Source: JBBIRW01 sp037441565 | GTDB lineage: Bacteria; Desulfobacterota; JBBIRW01 | DNA: 64,000 nucleotides | NCBI GenBank assembly: GCA_037441565.1 | Contig: JBBIRW010000001.1 | Span: 124,001 to 188,000, forward strand | Direction of reading: 5' to 3' | Part shown: positions 1-7,790 of the stretch, in pieces | How the letters are laid out: the number at the start of each line of letters is the position of its first letter | How positions within the stretch are numbered: position 1 is the stretch's first letter | The notes under the pieces: model-generated | Database searches by the model: none | What the model saw: only the letters and a program-made list of their open reading frames with translations | What the model was told of the DNA's origin: nothing | Made by a program: the position numbers and the translations under genes

Positions 1-81
1 TAATATCAGCGTTCCCATGAATGCTATGGATGGTTTTCTGCTATCCTTTGTATGCTTTATGCGAAATTGCAGCCTGGCCAT
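1..81 (-). CDS. 5' end of an unknown protein (partial)
   Basis: A minus-strand reading frame starts at an ATG preceded by a strong ribosome-binding site (GGAGGGG, 4 nt upstream) and stays open for 27 codons to the left edge of the window. The visible N-terminus is basic (MARLQFRIKH) and turns hydrophobic near the edge (MGTLIL), so a membrane segment may follow. It lies downstream of, and in the same direction as, the two tRNA genes, and could be co-transcribed with them. I do not recognise the family from so few residues. Confidence 0.55.
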   Translation of the reverse strand, partial: MARLQFRIKHTKDSRKPSIAFMGTLIL

Positions 82-224
82 ATACCCCTCCATTCAACAA
101 ACGGTTATTAATCAGCGCTGTAAATTTCTTTTGAAGCATAGTATATGATAGAGGGCCTCTGGATTGTGCGTCAATGAGAAAGCCTGATCCAGATCGTAGG
201 TTTTGAGTAAATTTATAAAGGGAA

Positions 225-296
225 AGGCGGCACCCGGATTCGAACCGGGGAATGGAGGTTTTGCAGACCTCTGCCTTTCCGCTTGGCTATGCCGCC
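225..296 (-). tRNA. tRNA-Cys (GCA)
   Basis: Read on the minus strand, the 72-nt sequence folds as a cloverleaf. The acceptor arm is GGCGGCA paired with TGCCGCC, the D arm is AGCCAAGCGGAAAGGC, and the anticodon stem GAGGT/ACCTC encloses anticodon GCA. The T arm contains GGTTCGAATCC. The CCA end is not encoded. It lies 25 nt downstream of tRNA-Gly and is presumably processed from the same transcript. Confidence 0.96.
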
Positions 297-321
297 ATAA
301 TCTGGAGGGGTAAAAAAATAG

Positions 322-393
322 AGCGGGAGACGGGATTTGAACCCGCGACTCCCACCTTGGCAAGGTGGTGTTCTACCCCTGAACTACTCCCGC
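322..393 (-). tRNA. tRNA-Gly (GCC)
   Basis: Read on the minus strand, acceptor GCGGGAG pairs with CTCCCGC, the D arm is AGTTCAGGGGTAGAAC, and the anticodon stem CCACC/GGTGG encloses anticodon GCC. The T arm is CGCGGGTTCAAATCCCG. CCA is not encoded. It is the first gene of a two-tRNA operon, about 4 nt after the predicted transcription start of the adjacent promoter. Confidence 0.96.
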
Positions 394-403
394 CTGATAT
401 TAA

Positions 404-432
404 ATATTAAAAAATTTAAAAGATTTTGTCAA
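404..432 (-). promoter_or_regulatory. sigma70 promoter of the tRNA operon
   Basis: On the minus strand there is a perfect -35 hexamer TTGACA, a 17-nt spacer, and the -10 hexamer TAATAT. Transcription would begin around position 397, a few bases before the 5' end of tRNA-Gly. The match and the position make this the most convincing housekeeping promoter in the window. Confidence 0.8.
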
Positions 433-472
433 AGAGAAATATTATTCCATGCCCTAATATGTTCCATTTTTC

Positions 473-501
473 TTTCCATCAGATATCGAATTTTATATAA
501 T
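473..501 (+). promoter_or_regulatory. candidate sigma70 promoter for the epimerase gene
   Basis: A perfect -10 hexamer TATAAT lies 17 nt downstream of a weaker -35 (TTTCCA, 4 of 6 consensus bases). This would give a short leader of about 25 nt before the epimerase start codon. It is divergent from the tRNA promoter about 40 nt away. Confidence 0.45.
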
Positions 502-533
502 AGCCAGGAATTATAACTGCAGGAGGGTACGGG

Positions 534-1487
534 ATGTTTTTAGTTACAGGTGGTGCCGGATTCATCGGATCAAAGATAGTGGATGCATTGCTGGACAGAG
601 GTGAAAAGGTTATATGTATTGATAACCTCGATCCCTATTATCCAAAGCATATAAAGCTTGAAAATATTCGGTGCGCAATTTCCAGGAGAAACTTCCTTTT
701 TATCGAGGCAGATATAAGGGATCAGAAGATACTTCAGGAGATATTTAAAACATACCCTATTAGGCACGTCATACATATGGCAGCAAAGGCTGGTGTTAGA
801 CCCTCTATTGAAAACCCATCACTTTATGCTGATGTGAATGTAGGAGGAACGATAAACTTACTTGAGATCGCGAGAAAAAGTAACGTTGAAAAATTCATAT
901 TTGCATCCTCATCCTCGGTATACGGTGAGAATGCGGCGCTTCCATTTTCTGAGGAAGAAAAAAATCTTCTTCCTGTATCTCCATATGGATGTACAAAACT
1001 TTCAGGAGAGATAATATGCTCACTTTATAATAAATTATATGGACTTGACATTATCATCCTGAGGTTCTTCACTGTTTATGGACCAAGGCAGAGACCGGAG
1101 ATGGCCATACACAAATTTACCCGTCTCATAGATGAAGGGAAAGATGTTCCTGTATATGGTGATGGTAATAGCATGAGGGACTATACATACATTGATGATG
1201 TTGTTGAAGGGGTTTTGTCATGTATTGATAAGATAGGGGGTGGCGTTAATATTTTAAATATCGGGAATTCACACCCCGTTAAATTAATTGATCTTATAAG
1301 ATATATAGAGGAGGCACTGGGAAAAAAGGCAAAGGTTATTAATTACCCTGAACAGAGAGGAGATATGAAGATAACCTATGCAGATATAAGGAAGGCCGAA
1401 AGACTTGTAGGGTTTAAACCCAGAGTTTCAATTGAAGAAGGTTTAAACAGGTTCATTAAGTGGTATAATGAAATATATCATTCTTAA
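534..1487 (+). CDS. NAD-dependent nucleotide-sugar epimerase (UDP-glucuronate/UDP-glucose 4-epimerase family)
   Basis: This 317-residue extended short-chain dehydrogenase acts on nucleotide sugars in the cytoplasm and would feed cell-surface polysaccharide synthesis. The N-terminal NAD-binding motif GGAGFIGS (residues 6-13) and the catalytic Ser (SSSSVYG) with YGCTK (YxxxK) are present. The C-terminal part has the RDYTYIDDVVEGV signature that I associate with UDP-glucuronate 4-epimerases, although UDP-galactose 4-epimerase cannot be excluded. Length is normal. The start has a good ribosome-binding site (GGAGGG, 6 nt upstream). The next gene begins 16 nt after the stop and is probably co-transcribed. 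No glycosyltransferases lie nearby to define the sugar. Confidence 0.88.
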   Translation: MFLVTGGAGFIGSKIVDALLDRGEKVICIDNLDPYYPKHIKLENIRCAISRRNFLFIEADIRDQKILQEIFKTYPIRHVIHMAAKAGVRPSIENPSLYADVNVGGTINLLEIARKSNVEKFIFASSSSVYGENAALPFSEEEKNLLPVSPYGCTKLSGEIICSLYNKLYGLDIIILRFFTVYGPRQRPEMAIHKFTRLIDEGKDVPVYGDGNSMRDYTYIDDVVEGVLSCIDKIGGGVNILNIGNSHPVKLIDLIRYIEEALGKKAKVINYPEQRGDMKITYADIRKAERLVGFKPRVSIEEGLNRFIKWYNEIYHS

Positions 1488-1503
1488 GGAAGAGGAGGTG
1501 TAT

Positions 1504-2604
1504 ATGAAGACAACATTAAGTGTTATCAAGGCTGATATAGGAAGCATAGGAGGTCATATAAAACCGAGTAAGAAGGTTTTAAAGAGGGTGGAAAATTACA
1601 TTCAATCAGCATCGCGCGGGATAATCATGGATTATTTTGTTACCTTTACAGGTGATGATATCTGCATCCTTTTTTCCCATACTAATGGCACAGGTAGTGA
1701 AAGAGTTCATGAACTCGCATGGTTTGCATTTCGCGAGGCAACAGAGACTGCAAAAGAGGAAGGACTTTATGGTGCGGGCCAGGATTTACTGAAGGATGCC
1801 TTTTCAGGAAATATAAAAGGGATGGGGCCAGCAGTTGCTGAAATGGAATTTGTGGAAAGACCGAGTGAGCCTTTTCTACTGTTTGCCGCGGACAAAACCG
1901 ATCCGGGCGCATACAATCTCCCACTGTATCTTGGATTTGCAGATCCAATGTTTAGCTCTGGATTGATTCTAAATCCGAAAACAGATGGCTATAAATTCGT
2001 AATAATGGATGTTGAACATACCGAAGGTGATAGAATAATAGAACTCTATGCACCTGAAGAGCTCTATGATATTGCTGCACTTATCAGGGATAATGAGAGA
2101 TATGTTATAGAAGCGATATATACAAAAGATGGAAAGGAGCCAGCTGTTGCAGTCAGCACAACGAGGCTGAGGAATATCGCTGGTAAATATGTTGGTAAGG
2201 ATGACCCCGTTATGATTGTAAGGACACAGGGTATTTTTCCAGCAACAGGTGAAGTGCTTTCACCCTTTGCAATAGGTCATTATGTTGCAGGATTTATGAG
2301 GGGGAGTCATACAGGACCTCTTATGCCTGTTAAAATAGAAAGTTCTGTTTCATATTTTGATGGTCCTCCTGTGGTAAGTTGTCTTGCATTCTGTGTCCAT
2401 AATGGTAAGCTCTCCGAGCCTGCTGATTGTTTCGATCAGCCTTTCTGGGATTATATAAGAATGAAGGTTGCTGAAAAAGCGATCGAGATGAGAAAACAGG
2501 GCTTTTCAGGACCATCAATGCTCCCATTCAGCGAACTGGAATATGGGGGTATAGTGGAGAAGATAAAAAAACTTGATCAGCGGTTTAAGATAAGAGGATC
2601 CTGA
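1504..2604 (+). CDS. fbp: bifunctional fructose-1,6-bisphosphate aldolase/phosphatase
   Basis: This 366-residue protein belongs to the type V FBP aldolase/phosphatase family. These enzymes condense dihydroxyacetone phosphate with glyceraldehyde 3-phosphate and then dephosphorylate the product to fructose 6-phosphate, which makes gluconeogenesis unidirectional. The family hallmark KADIGSIGGHIKPS lies at the N-terminus with the metal-binding Asp and His, and the DxxD-type motif DPMFSSGLI and the conserved GSHTGPLMPV segment follow. I chose the ATG that begins MKTTLSVIKADIG because GGAGGTG lies 6 nt upstream; an ATG 36 nt earlier lies inside the epimerase gene. The family is known mainly from archaea and deep-branching, often thermophilic, bacteria. 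Its 3' end is only 4 nt from the convergent cytochrome gene. Confidence 0.93.
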   Translation: MKTTLSVIKADIGSIGGHIKPSKKVLKRVENYIQSASRGIIMDYFVTFTGDDICILFSHTNGTGSERVHELAWFAFREATETAKEEGLYGAGQDLLKDAFSGNIKGMGPAVAEMEFVERPSEPFLLFAADKTDPGAYNLPLYLGFADPMFSSGLILNPKTDGYKFVIMDVEHTEGDRIIELYAPEELYDIAALIRDNERYVIEAIYTKDGKEPAVAVSTTRLRNIAGKYVGKDDPVMIVRTQGIFPATGEVLSPFAIGHYVAGFMRGSHTGPLMPVKIESSVSYFDGPPVVSCLAFCVHNGKLSEPADCFDQPFWDYIRMKVAEKAIEMRKQGFSGPSMLPFSELEYGGIVEKIKKLDQRFKIRGS

Positions 2605-2608
2605 TCTA

Positions 2609-3124
2609 TTATCCTTCGGGATGGCAGGTTGTACAGTCTTCATTTCGCGAATGACATGAGAAACAGTCTTCCATTTCGGGACGATGTGTTTGCTTTTCTG
2701 ACCATTTGTGTGCAATCCTGCGATGGCAAAGGATGCATTGTCCATCGCTAAACTCAATATGTTTTTTGTGAGGTATTTTCAGAAGTATTCCATTCTCTTT
2801 TTTCTTGATAAAGGCTGGAGAATTTCTGTGGCATTTCATACAATTTTTGCTAACAATATTTTTTTCAGCGGAAAAGGCCTTCGGAAAATCAAGTGGTATG
2901 AGGGAATTTTTTGTTCCATGACATGAAATGCAATCTGCTGAGTCGGAATGGATATTTGATTGAGAGGGAATACTGAGGTATCCGCTTTCGTGACATTTCA
3001 TGCACTGCGCGGAAGAGGATGTTGAATATTTTATTAATCCAAGAAAAGGGTAGAATCCTACTACTATTCCGGCTACAAATATCATAAGGAGTATCTCGAT
3101 TGGTATAGCAAAGATCCTTCTCAT
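2609..3124 (-). CDS. membrane-anchored hexahaem c-type cytochrome
   Basis: This 171-residue protein has an uncleaved-looking N-terminal membrane anchor (residues about 5-27, IPIEILLMIFVAGIVVG) followed by six haem-c attachment motifs: CMKCH, CISCH, CMKCH, CILCH, CFSCH and CTTCH, the last close to the C-terminus. By analogy with NrfH/NapC-like and QrcA-type cytochromes it should sit on the periplasmic face and pass electrons between the quinone pool or complex and periplasmic partners. I chose the ATG with GGAGG 7 nt upstream, immediately after the stop of the molybdopterin gene. It is the last gene of the minus-strand respiratory operon. Confidence 0.85.
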   Translation of the reverse strand: MRRIFAIPIEILLMIFVAGIVVGFYPFLGLIKYSTSSSAQCMKCHESGYLSIPSQSNIHSDSADCISCHGTKNSLIPLDFPKAFSAEKNIVSKNCMKCHRNSPAFIKKKENGILLKIPHKKHIEFSDGQCILCHRRIAHKWSEKQTHRPEMEDCFSCHSRNEDCTTCHPEG

Positions 3125-3125
3125 T

Positions 3126-5324
3126 CTATCCTCCACTGGATGCATCCAGATAAACAAGCGCATCAAGGAAGGGATGTTCACCACCCGATGGATGCGTTGA
3201 AAGCAGTATTTTATTTGGATTTATCCCATTTCCTTTTGTTGTCCACCAGATCAGCATGGTATCCGGGTCGTTACTTTTGAAGGGTATTGCCCTTGCGACC
3301 CTTCCATAGGCCCAGTGACCTGCATGCATTGCAATGGCAAGGGCATCGGGATGGATACCCTCTGTAAACTGTACTTTTACTGATACAGAACCCAATTCTG
3401 TTTTCAATTTAACCGTATCTCCTTCTTTTATGCCGAGTTTCTCAGCGGTCAATGGGTTAATAAGCAGCGGATTTGTATGAAATATCTCAGATAACCATTT
3501 ACAATTTTGCGTTCTTGAATGTGAATGTGTGTTTATTTTATAGGTAATAAGGTAAAACCATCCCAGTTTTTTTTCAGAAGGTGGTTTAAATGAAGGAAAT
3601 GGTTCAAGACCAAACTCCTTCATTTTCTCTGAATGGATCTTTATTTTTTTCGAAACAGTTGAAGTTTCCCGCAGATTCTCCCTATTCGCTAAGTAAAGAA
3701 ATCCATTTTCAAACAATTCAGACTTTCCTTTTTCATTTCTAAGTAGCATCTTTATTTTTCTATTGATAAATTCTCTGGAGTCTTTAAAATCAGTGCTGAT
3801 ACCAACCCTGTTTGCAATCTGAATGAGAATATCCTCAAATGGAATAGCCTCCCCCAGAGAATTAGTAACTGGCTGTGATAATGAGATATATGGATCTTTA
3901 TCAAATACAGGACGCTCCGTTATGCCCCAACATTCAAGATATGATGTATCAGGCAATACTACATCGGCAAACATGGCTGTTTCCGTTATATGGGTGTCGG
4001 ATACGATGATGAAAGGGAAGATTTTCTCATCCCTGAGTGTTTCCGAAATTAAATCTATCTCATTTTGGGAATAAACCGGATTAGAGTGATGGATTATAAC
4101 AACAGGATATTTTTTTCCTTTTCCTCTGGCATCCCTTATAATATCCAGAAAGGATTCATTCCCGGCAGAATCTTCTTTACTAAAAATATTTTCTCTATCA
4201 TTGCTGCTCCTTTCTATAAAAAACAGTCCTCCTTTTTTATTTATTCTTCCACAGATTATATTGAGAAGAAGGATTGATCTTTCAGCCTCAATACCATTTA
4301 AATGTTGATAAACTCCTCTTCCTGAAATAGCAATTGGTGATTCAGAAGTTGCAAATTGAAATGCGATTTTTCTTATTAGATTTCTATCAACGCCAGAAAC
4401 CTTTTCAGCTAATTCTGGTGTGTATTTAGAAAGATGTGCAAGCAAATGCTTTTCATCGCAATTAGTGTAATTCCTTATAAATTCACGGTCGTGAAGACCA
4501 TTATTTATGATAATAAACGACATTGAGAGAGAAACAATTCCATCAGTGCCGGGTTTTATGGGAATCCAGAGATCACTTTTTGCTGCTGTGTTTGAGAGTC
4601 TCGGATCAATTGTTATTAATCTTGCACCTCTTTCTATTTTTGCATTGATAATTCTTTGTGCCAGAGGTGTCATATAGTTTGCCTCAAATGGATTTGCGCC
4701 AAAGTTCAGGATAAAGGTACTCTGCTCAATATCAGGTATAACAATATCTGTATCAAAAGTGGCCAGATATGCTATCCTTTTGTTAATACCCCTTTGTTCT
4801 TTTGATGTAAGGAATTTAATTCTACCAAGTTTTCTGCATATATCTTCCACAAGGTTTCCCATTCTGTCCGATCCTTGAAGGAGCAGAATCTCATTGCCAT
4901 TTTTGAATGCTGATTGAATCCTTTTGCATATAACATCCATTATTTCGTTCCATGTGCAGACCTCCCAGTTACCGGATCCCCTTGGTCCTTTTCTCATGAG
5001 CGGGGAAAGAACCCTTTCAGGATCATAAAGTATATTAAGCCCCGCCTGTCCCTTACCACATATCTTTCCTCTATTCGTGGGATGCAGGGGGTTTCCATCT
5101 ATCTTTACAACCCTCCCATGCCTTTTATATGCTATGATTCCGCAACCTGCTCCGCATATAAGGCAGGTTGTGGGTATTGCTGTGTCAAACAAGACTCCGC
5201 TGTCTTTGTTTGTGTCTGAATTTTTACTATCAGTTGCACGAGCAAAAACGGGAGGAATTAGAGCTGATGTGGAGAGGAAAATCAAACCAGCTTTAATAAA
5301 ATCCCTTCGAGTGATATCAGCCAT
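3126..5324 (-). CDS. Tat-exported molybdopterin oxidoreductase catalytic subunit (DMSO reductase family)
   Basis: This 732-residue protein carries a twin-arginine signal (TRRDFIKAG, residues 5-13) followed by a hydrophobic stretch, so it is probably exported folded. The proximal Fe-S cluster ligands follow as Cys54, Cys57, Cys61 and Cys89 (C-x2-C-x3-C-x27-C). Molybdopterin-binding regions include NFGANPFEANY, TIDPRLSNTA and a C-terminal dinucleotide-binding domain with GIKEGDTVKL. The protein belongs to the group of polysulfide, thiosulfate, tetrathionate and arsenate reductases and their relatives. I could not find a Cys or selenocysteine where the molybdenum ligand normally lies (around residues 155-175, KEQRGIN), so the substrate and even metal binding are open. 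The ATG beginning MADITRRDF has GGAG about 9 nt upstream; an in-frame ATG five codons earlier has none. Confidence 0.85.
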   Translation of the reverse strand: MADITRRDFIKAGLIFLSTSALIPPVFARATDSKNSDTNKDSGVLFDTAIPTTCLICGAGCGIIAYKRHGRVVKIDGNPLHPTNRGKICGKGQAGLNILYDPERVLSPLMRKGPRGSGNWEVCTWNEIMDVICKRIQSAFKNGNEILLLQGSDRMGNLVEDICRKLGRIKFLTSKEQRGINKRIAYLATFDTDIVIPDIEQSTFILNFGANPFEANYMTPLAQRIINAKIERGARLITIDPRLSNTAAKSDLWIPIKPGTDGIVSLSMSFIIINNGLHDREFIRNYTNCDEKHLLAHLSKYTPELAEKVSGVDRNLIRKIAFQFATSESPIAISGRGVYQHLNGIEAERSILLLNIICGRINKKGGLFFIERSSNDRENIFSKEDSAGNESFLDIIRDARGKGKKYPVVIIHHSNPVYSQNEIDLISETLRDEKIFPFIIVSDTHITETAMFADVVLPDTSYLECWGITERPVFDKDPYISLSQPVTNSLGEAIPFEDILIQIANRVGISTDFKDSREFINRKIKMLLRNEKGKSELFENGFLYLANRENLRETSTVSKKIKIHSEKMKEFGLEPFPSFKPPSEKKLGWFYLITYKINTHSHSRTQNCKWLSEIFHTNPLLINPLTAEKLGIKEGDTVKLKTELGSVSVKVQFTEGIHPDALAIAMHAGHWAYGRVARAIPFKSNDPDTMLIWWTTKGNGINPNKILLSTHPSGGEHPFLDALVYLDASSGG

Positions 5325-5345
5325 GTTATTACACTCCATTTATTA

Positions 5346-6290
5346 CTAAGAACCCTTTGAGACAGGTTCTGTGTCCGAAGATGGCATCGATATTTTCGTA
5401 AGTGATGAGGCCCCAAGGATCGCACCCAATCCCATTGTTTCAACGGCTGTACTTGGAACGATAACAAGTGTTCCTTTATCTTTGAAACCTTCGTAAAGCA
5501 TATTCATTGCCCTGAGATGCAATGCTGTGGGATTATTTATATAAGCCTTCGCAGCCTCTGCAAATTTCTGGGCAATCTGTGTTTCAGATTCACCGAGGAT
5601 AAGCCTTGCCTGCCTTTCCCTTTCAGCCTGTGCCTGTATAGACATGGCATCCTGAAGAGGTGTAGGGATATTCACATCCCTTATTTCAACAGAATCAACA
5701 TAAATTCCCCACATTTCTGTTCTCTCCTTTATCAAATCTTTTAGCTGTAGATCGATCATTTCTCTGCCAACAAGCATTTCCGAAAGAAGACTTTTACCTA
5801 TAACATCCCTCAATGCAGTTTGAGAAGCCCAGCTTATAACTTCATGGTAGTCTGCAACCTCGAGAGCCGCTTTTTCAGGATTCACAACCTTCCAGAAACA
5901 TACCGCATCAACATCAACAGGAACATTATCCTTGGTTAAAGTTTGTTCTGCCTTAAAGGGTGTTGCTATAATCCTCAGATCAATCCAGTATGGAATCGTA
6001 TCGATGAAGGGGATGAGGAAGAAAATACCCGGTCCCCTGAATCCGATAAATCTGCCGAGCCTTAATACAACAGCCCTTTCCCAGTGTGCTGCTATTTTGA
6101 TACTAAGAAGAGAAAGTATACCAATGACTATAAAAGCTGACGAAAGTATGAATTTATAATTTAAAGCTGTTAAAATGCTCAAACTGATGCAGACAATCAA
6201 AATAACTATGGAAATGGGGTTTCCTCGAAATGTTCCGAGATTTGTTTTCTTAATTTGAAAATCATAAAAAATACTTTTTGATCCATTCAT
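5346..6290 (-). CDS. slipin / stomatin-like SPFH (band 7) membrane protein
   Basis: This 314-residue protein has two N-terminal hydrophobic segments (about residues 25-42 and 45-65) and then an SPFH/band 7 domain. Recognisable motifs are AVVLRLGRF, GPGIFFLIPFID, DVDAVCFWKV and a coiled-coil-like helix rich in Ala, Glu and Arg (QAQAERERQARLI). Slipins form oligomeric membrane microdomain scaffolds and usually sit beside an NfeD-type protease partner. No NfeD gene is present here. Instead the gene lies between the NrfD subunit and the molybdopterin subunit of a respiratory operon, with a strong ribosome-binding site (AAAGGAGG). This suggests, by inference, a role in assembling or stabilising that complex. 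Confidence 0.9.
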   Translation of the reverse strand: MNGSKSIFYDFQIKKTNLGTFRGNPISIVILIVCISLSILTALNYKFILSSAFIVIGILSLLSIKIAAHWERAVVLRLGRFIGFRGPGIFFLIPFIDTIPYWIDLRIIATPFKAEQTLTKDNVPVDVDAVCFWKVVNPEKAALEVADYHEVISWASQTALRDVIGKSLLSEMLVGREMIDLQLKDLIKERTEMWGIYVDSVEIRDVNIPTPLQDAMSIQAQAERERQARLILGESETQIAQKFAEAAKAYINNPTALHLRAMNMLYEGFKDKGTLVIVPSTAVETMGLGAILGASSLTKISMPSSDTEPVSKGS

Positions 6291-6302
6291 TTTTTACCTC
6301 CT

Positions 6303-7205
6303 TTATATCTGTGGAATGATCTGTCCTCCAACCACAACAACATATCTCATGGCAAATATTCCTATCATAACGAGGAGCGAAGAAATTATTACAAGCGTTA
6401 TATTTTTTCTTAATGGTGAAAGAAGTATGAGAAGTGGTATCAGCGATCCAAGAGCAATTTCGACGCCGAGAAATAGATTTTTAAATTTACCGAAAAGAAC
6501 CCTATCAACAATTTGTAACGCCTCAGGATTTGAATTAAACATAACAATAATGTCTGCAAACACAAGGGAAAGATCAAGGATTATCGAAAAAGCAAGTATC
6601 TTTCCAAGGTCCACGATTAATTCTTCATTAGCTTTCATTAATGGGCTAAAGAATCTGTCCTTAATATAGATGACGAGGATAGTAAGCGCTATTCCTGAAA
6701 CCATCGCCGAAACAAGAAAAAGAACTGGCATAAGAGGTGTGTGCCAGAGATCTCTTGCTCTGGCAAGGGCAAGTATAAATCCTGTGTATCCGTGAACGGA
6801 GATAGCGAGAGGTATTCCAAGTATACCAAACAATTTTGTCATCTTTTCATTTCCCTTGAACATGAAATATCCGTAAATGATGCAATTCAGTGGATAAAGG
6901 GTTAGTAAAAATGAACCCCATGATATTGCCGATGTCGGATTTATGTAATAAAAGAGTGTCCAGAACCTGTATGGCTGTTCAAGGTCAATGAGGAGATTTA
7001 TTGGTGCAAGAATAAGGAGTAAAGTTGCAAGTATTACACTTGTTTTTGCTATAGGCTTGTATTTATTTACACCGAATACATATGCAAGTGTTGAGAGAAT
7101 AAAAGATCCGGCACTCAACCCGGTGAAATAAAAATAGTTTGCTATCAAAGCTCCAAGGGGAATTTCATGATGAATATTGTATACAACTCTTACTGCTTCA
7201 TTCAT
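6303..7205 (-). CDS. NrfD/PsrC-type polytopic membrane subunit
   Basis: This 300-residue protein is almost entirely hydrophobic, with about eight predicted transmembrane helices, which is the normal size for the NrfD family. These subunits bind menaquinone and anchor the Fe-S subunit of CISM complexes. The N-terminal segment (LGALIANYFYFTGLSAGSFIL) and the Arg/Pro-containing loop LEQPYRFWTLFYYINP are characteristic. Its start codon overlaps the stop of the Fe-S gene upstream (4 nt), indicating translational coupling. Together with the neighbouring Fe-S and molybdopterin subunits it would form the quinone-linked core of the complex. Confidence 0.9.
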   Translation of the reverse strand: MNEAVRVVYNIHHEIPLGALIANYFYFTGLSAGSFILSTLAYVFGVNKYKPIAKTSVILATLLLILAPINLLIDLEQPYRFWTLFYYINPTSAISWGSFLLTLYPLNCIIYGYFMFKGNEKMTKLFGILGIPLAISVHGYTGFILALARARDLWHTPLMPVLFLVSAMVSGIALTILVIYIKDRFFSPLMKANEELIVDLGKILAFSIILDLSLVFADIIVMFNSNPEALQIVDRVLFGKFKNLFLGVEIALGSLIPLLILLSPLRKNITLVIISSLLVMIGIFAMRYVVVVGGQIIPQI

Positions 7206-7786
7206 ATATTCTCCCTCGCCTCTACTGCAGTAATGTCGAGATCTATGTAGAAGACCATGGGTGATGTTCCTTTCTCGGGCTTTATTACCTGAACTGGGTT
7301 TGTTGAGATAAGCCTGAATATTTCGCTATCAGGATCATTTATGTCACCAAATATTCTCGCGCCTCCAATACATGTCTTTGCGCATGCAGGGAGATCACCA
7401 GCATCCACCCTTCTATAGCACCATGTGCACTTTTGAACAATTTTTTTAATAGGATCAACATATCTGACATTATATGGACAAGCTGCCATACAATATTTAC
7501 ACCCAATACATCGATGAGGATCTATCATTACAATGCCATCTTTCCTTTGATATGTTGCCTTTACGGGGCAAACAGTTTTGCAAACAGGACGTTCACAATT
7601 ATTACATAGGAGTGGAAGAAATATTCTGATTACATTTGGATAGATTCCCTTTTCGACCTGTTTTACCCATGTTCTCCATACACCTAATGGAACCTGATTT
7701 TCTGCCTTGCACGAGACTGAGCAGCTGTGGCAGCCGATACACCTTCTGAGATCGATAAGCATTGCATATCTTTTTGTTTTTTTCAT
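7202..7786 (-). CDS. four-cluster Fe-S electron-transfer subunit (NrfC/PsrB/DmsB-like)
   Basis: This 194-residue ferredoxin-like subunit carries four cysteine sets: CIGCHSCSVSC, CNNCERPVCKTVC, CIGCKYCMAAC and CTWC followed by CAKTC after 11 residues. This is the classic arrangement for four [4Fe-4S] clusters that wire a molybdopterin subunit to the quinone-binding NrfD subunit. There is no signal peptide, so by family precedent it may be exported by hitch-hiking on the Tat-dependent partner, or the complex may face inward. The gene lies 4 nt after the pentahaem cytochrome gene and overlaps the NrfD gene. Confidence 0.93.
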   Translation of the reverse strand: MKKTKRYAMLIDLRRCIGCHSCSVSCKAENQVPLGVWRTWVKQVEKGIYPNVIRIFLPLLCNNCERPVCKTVCPVKATYQRKDGIVMIDPHRCIGCKYCMAACPYNVRYVDPIKKIVQKCTWCYRRVDAGDLPACAKTCIGGARIFGDINDPDSEIFRLISTNPVQVIKPEKGTSPMVFYIDLDITAVEARENI

Positions 7787-7790
7787 CTGT

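Noticed and set aside
112..363. An 83-codon minus-strand frame across the tRNA genes
   Set aside because: It reads through both tRNAs and has no coding features.
506..521. GG-N10-GC spacing (AGGAATTATAACTGCA) before the epimerase gene
   Set aside because: Neither half matches the sigma54 consensus beyond the spacing, and the start of transcription would fall on the start codon. A TATAAT-type promoter lies just upstream.
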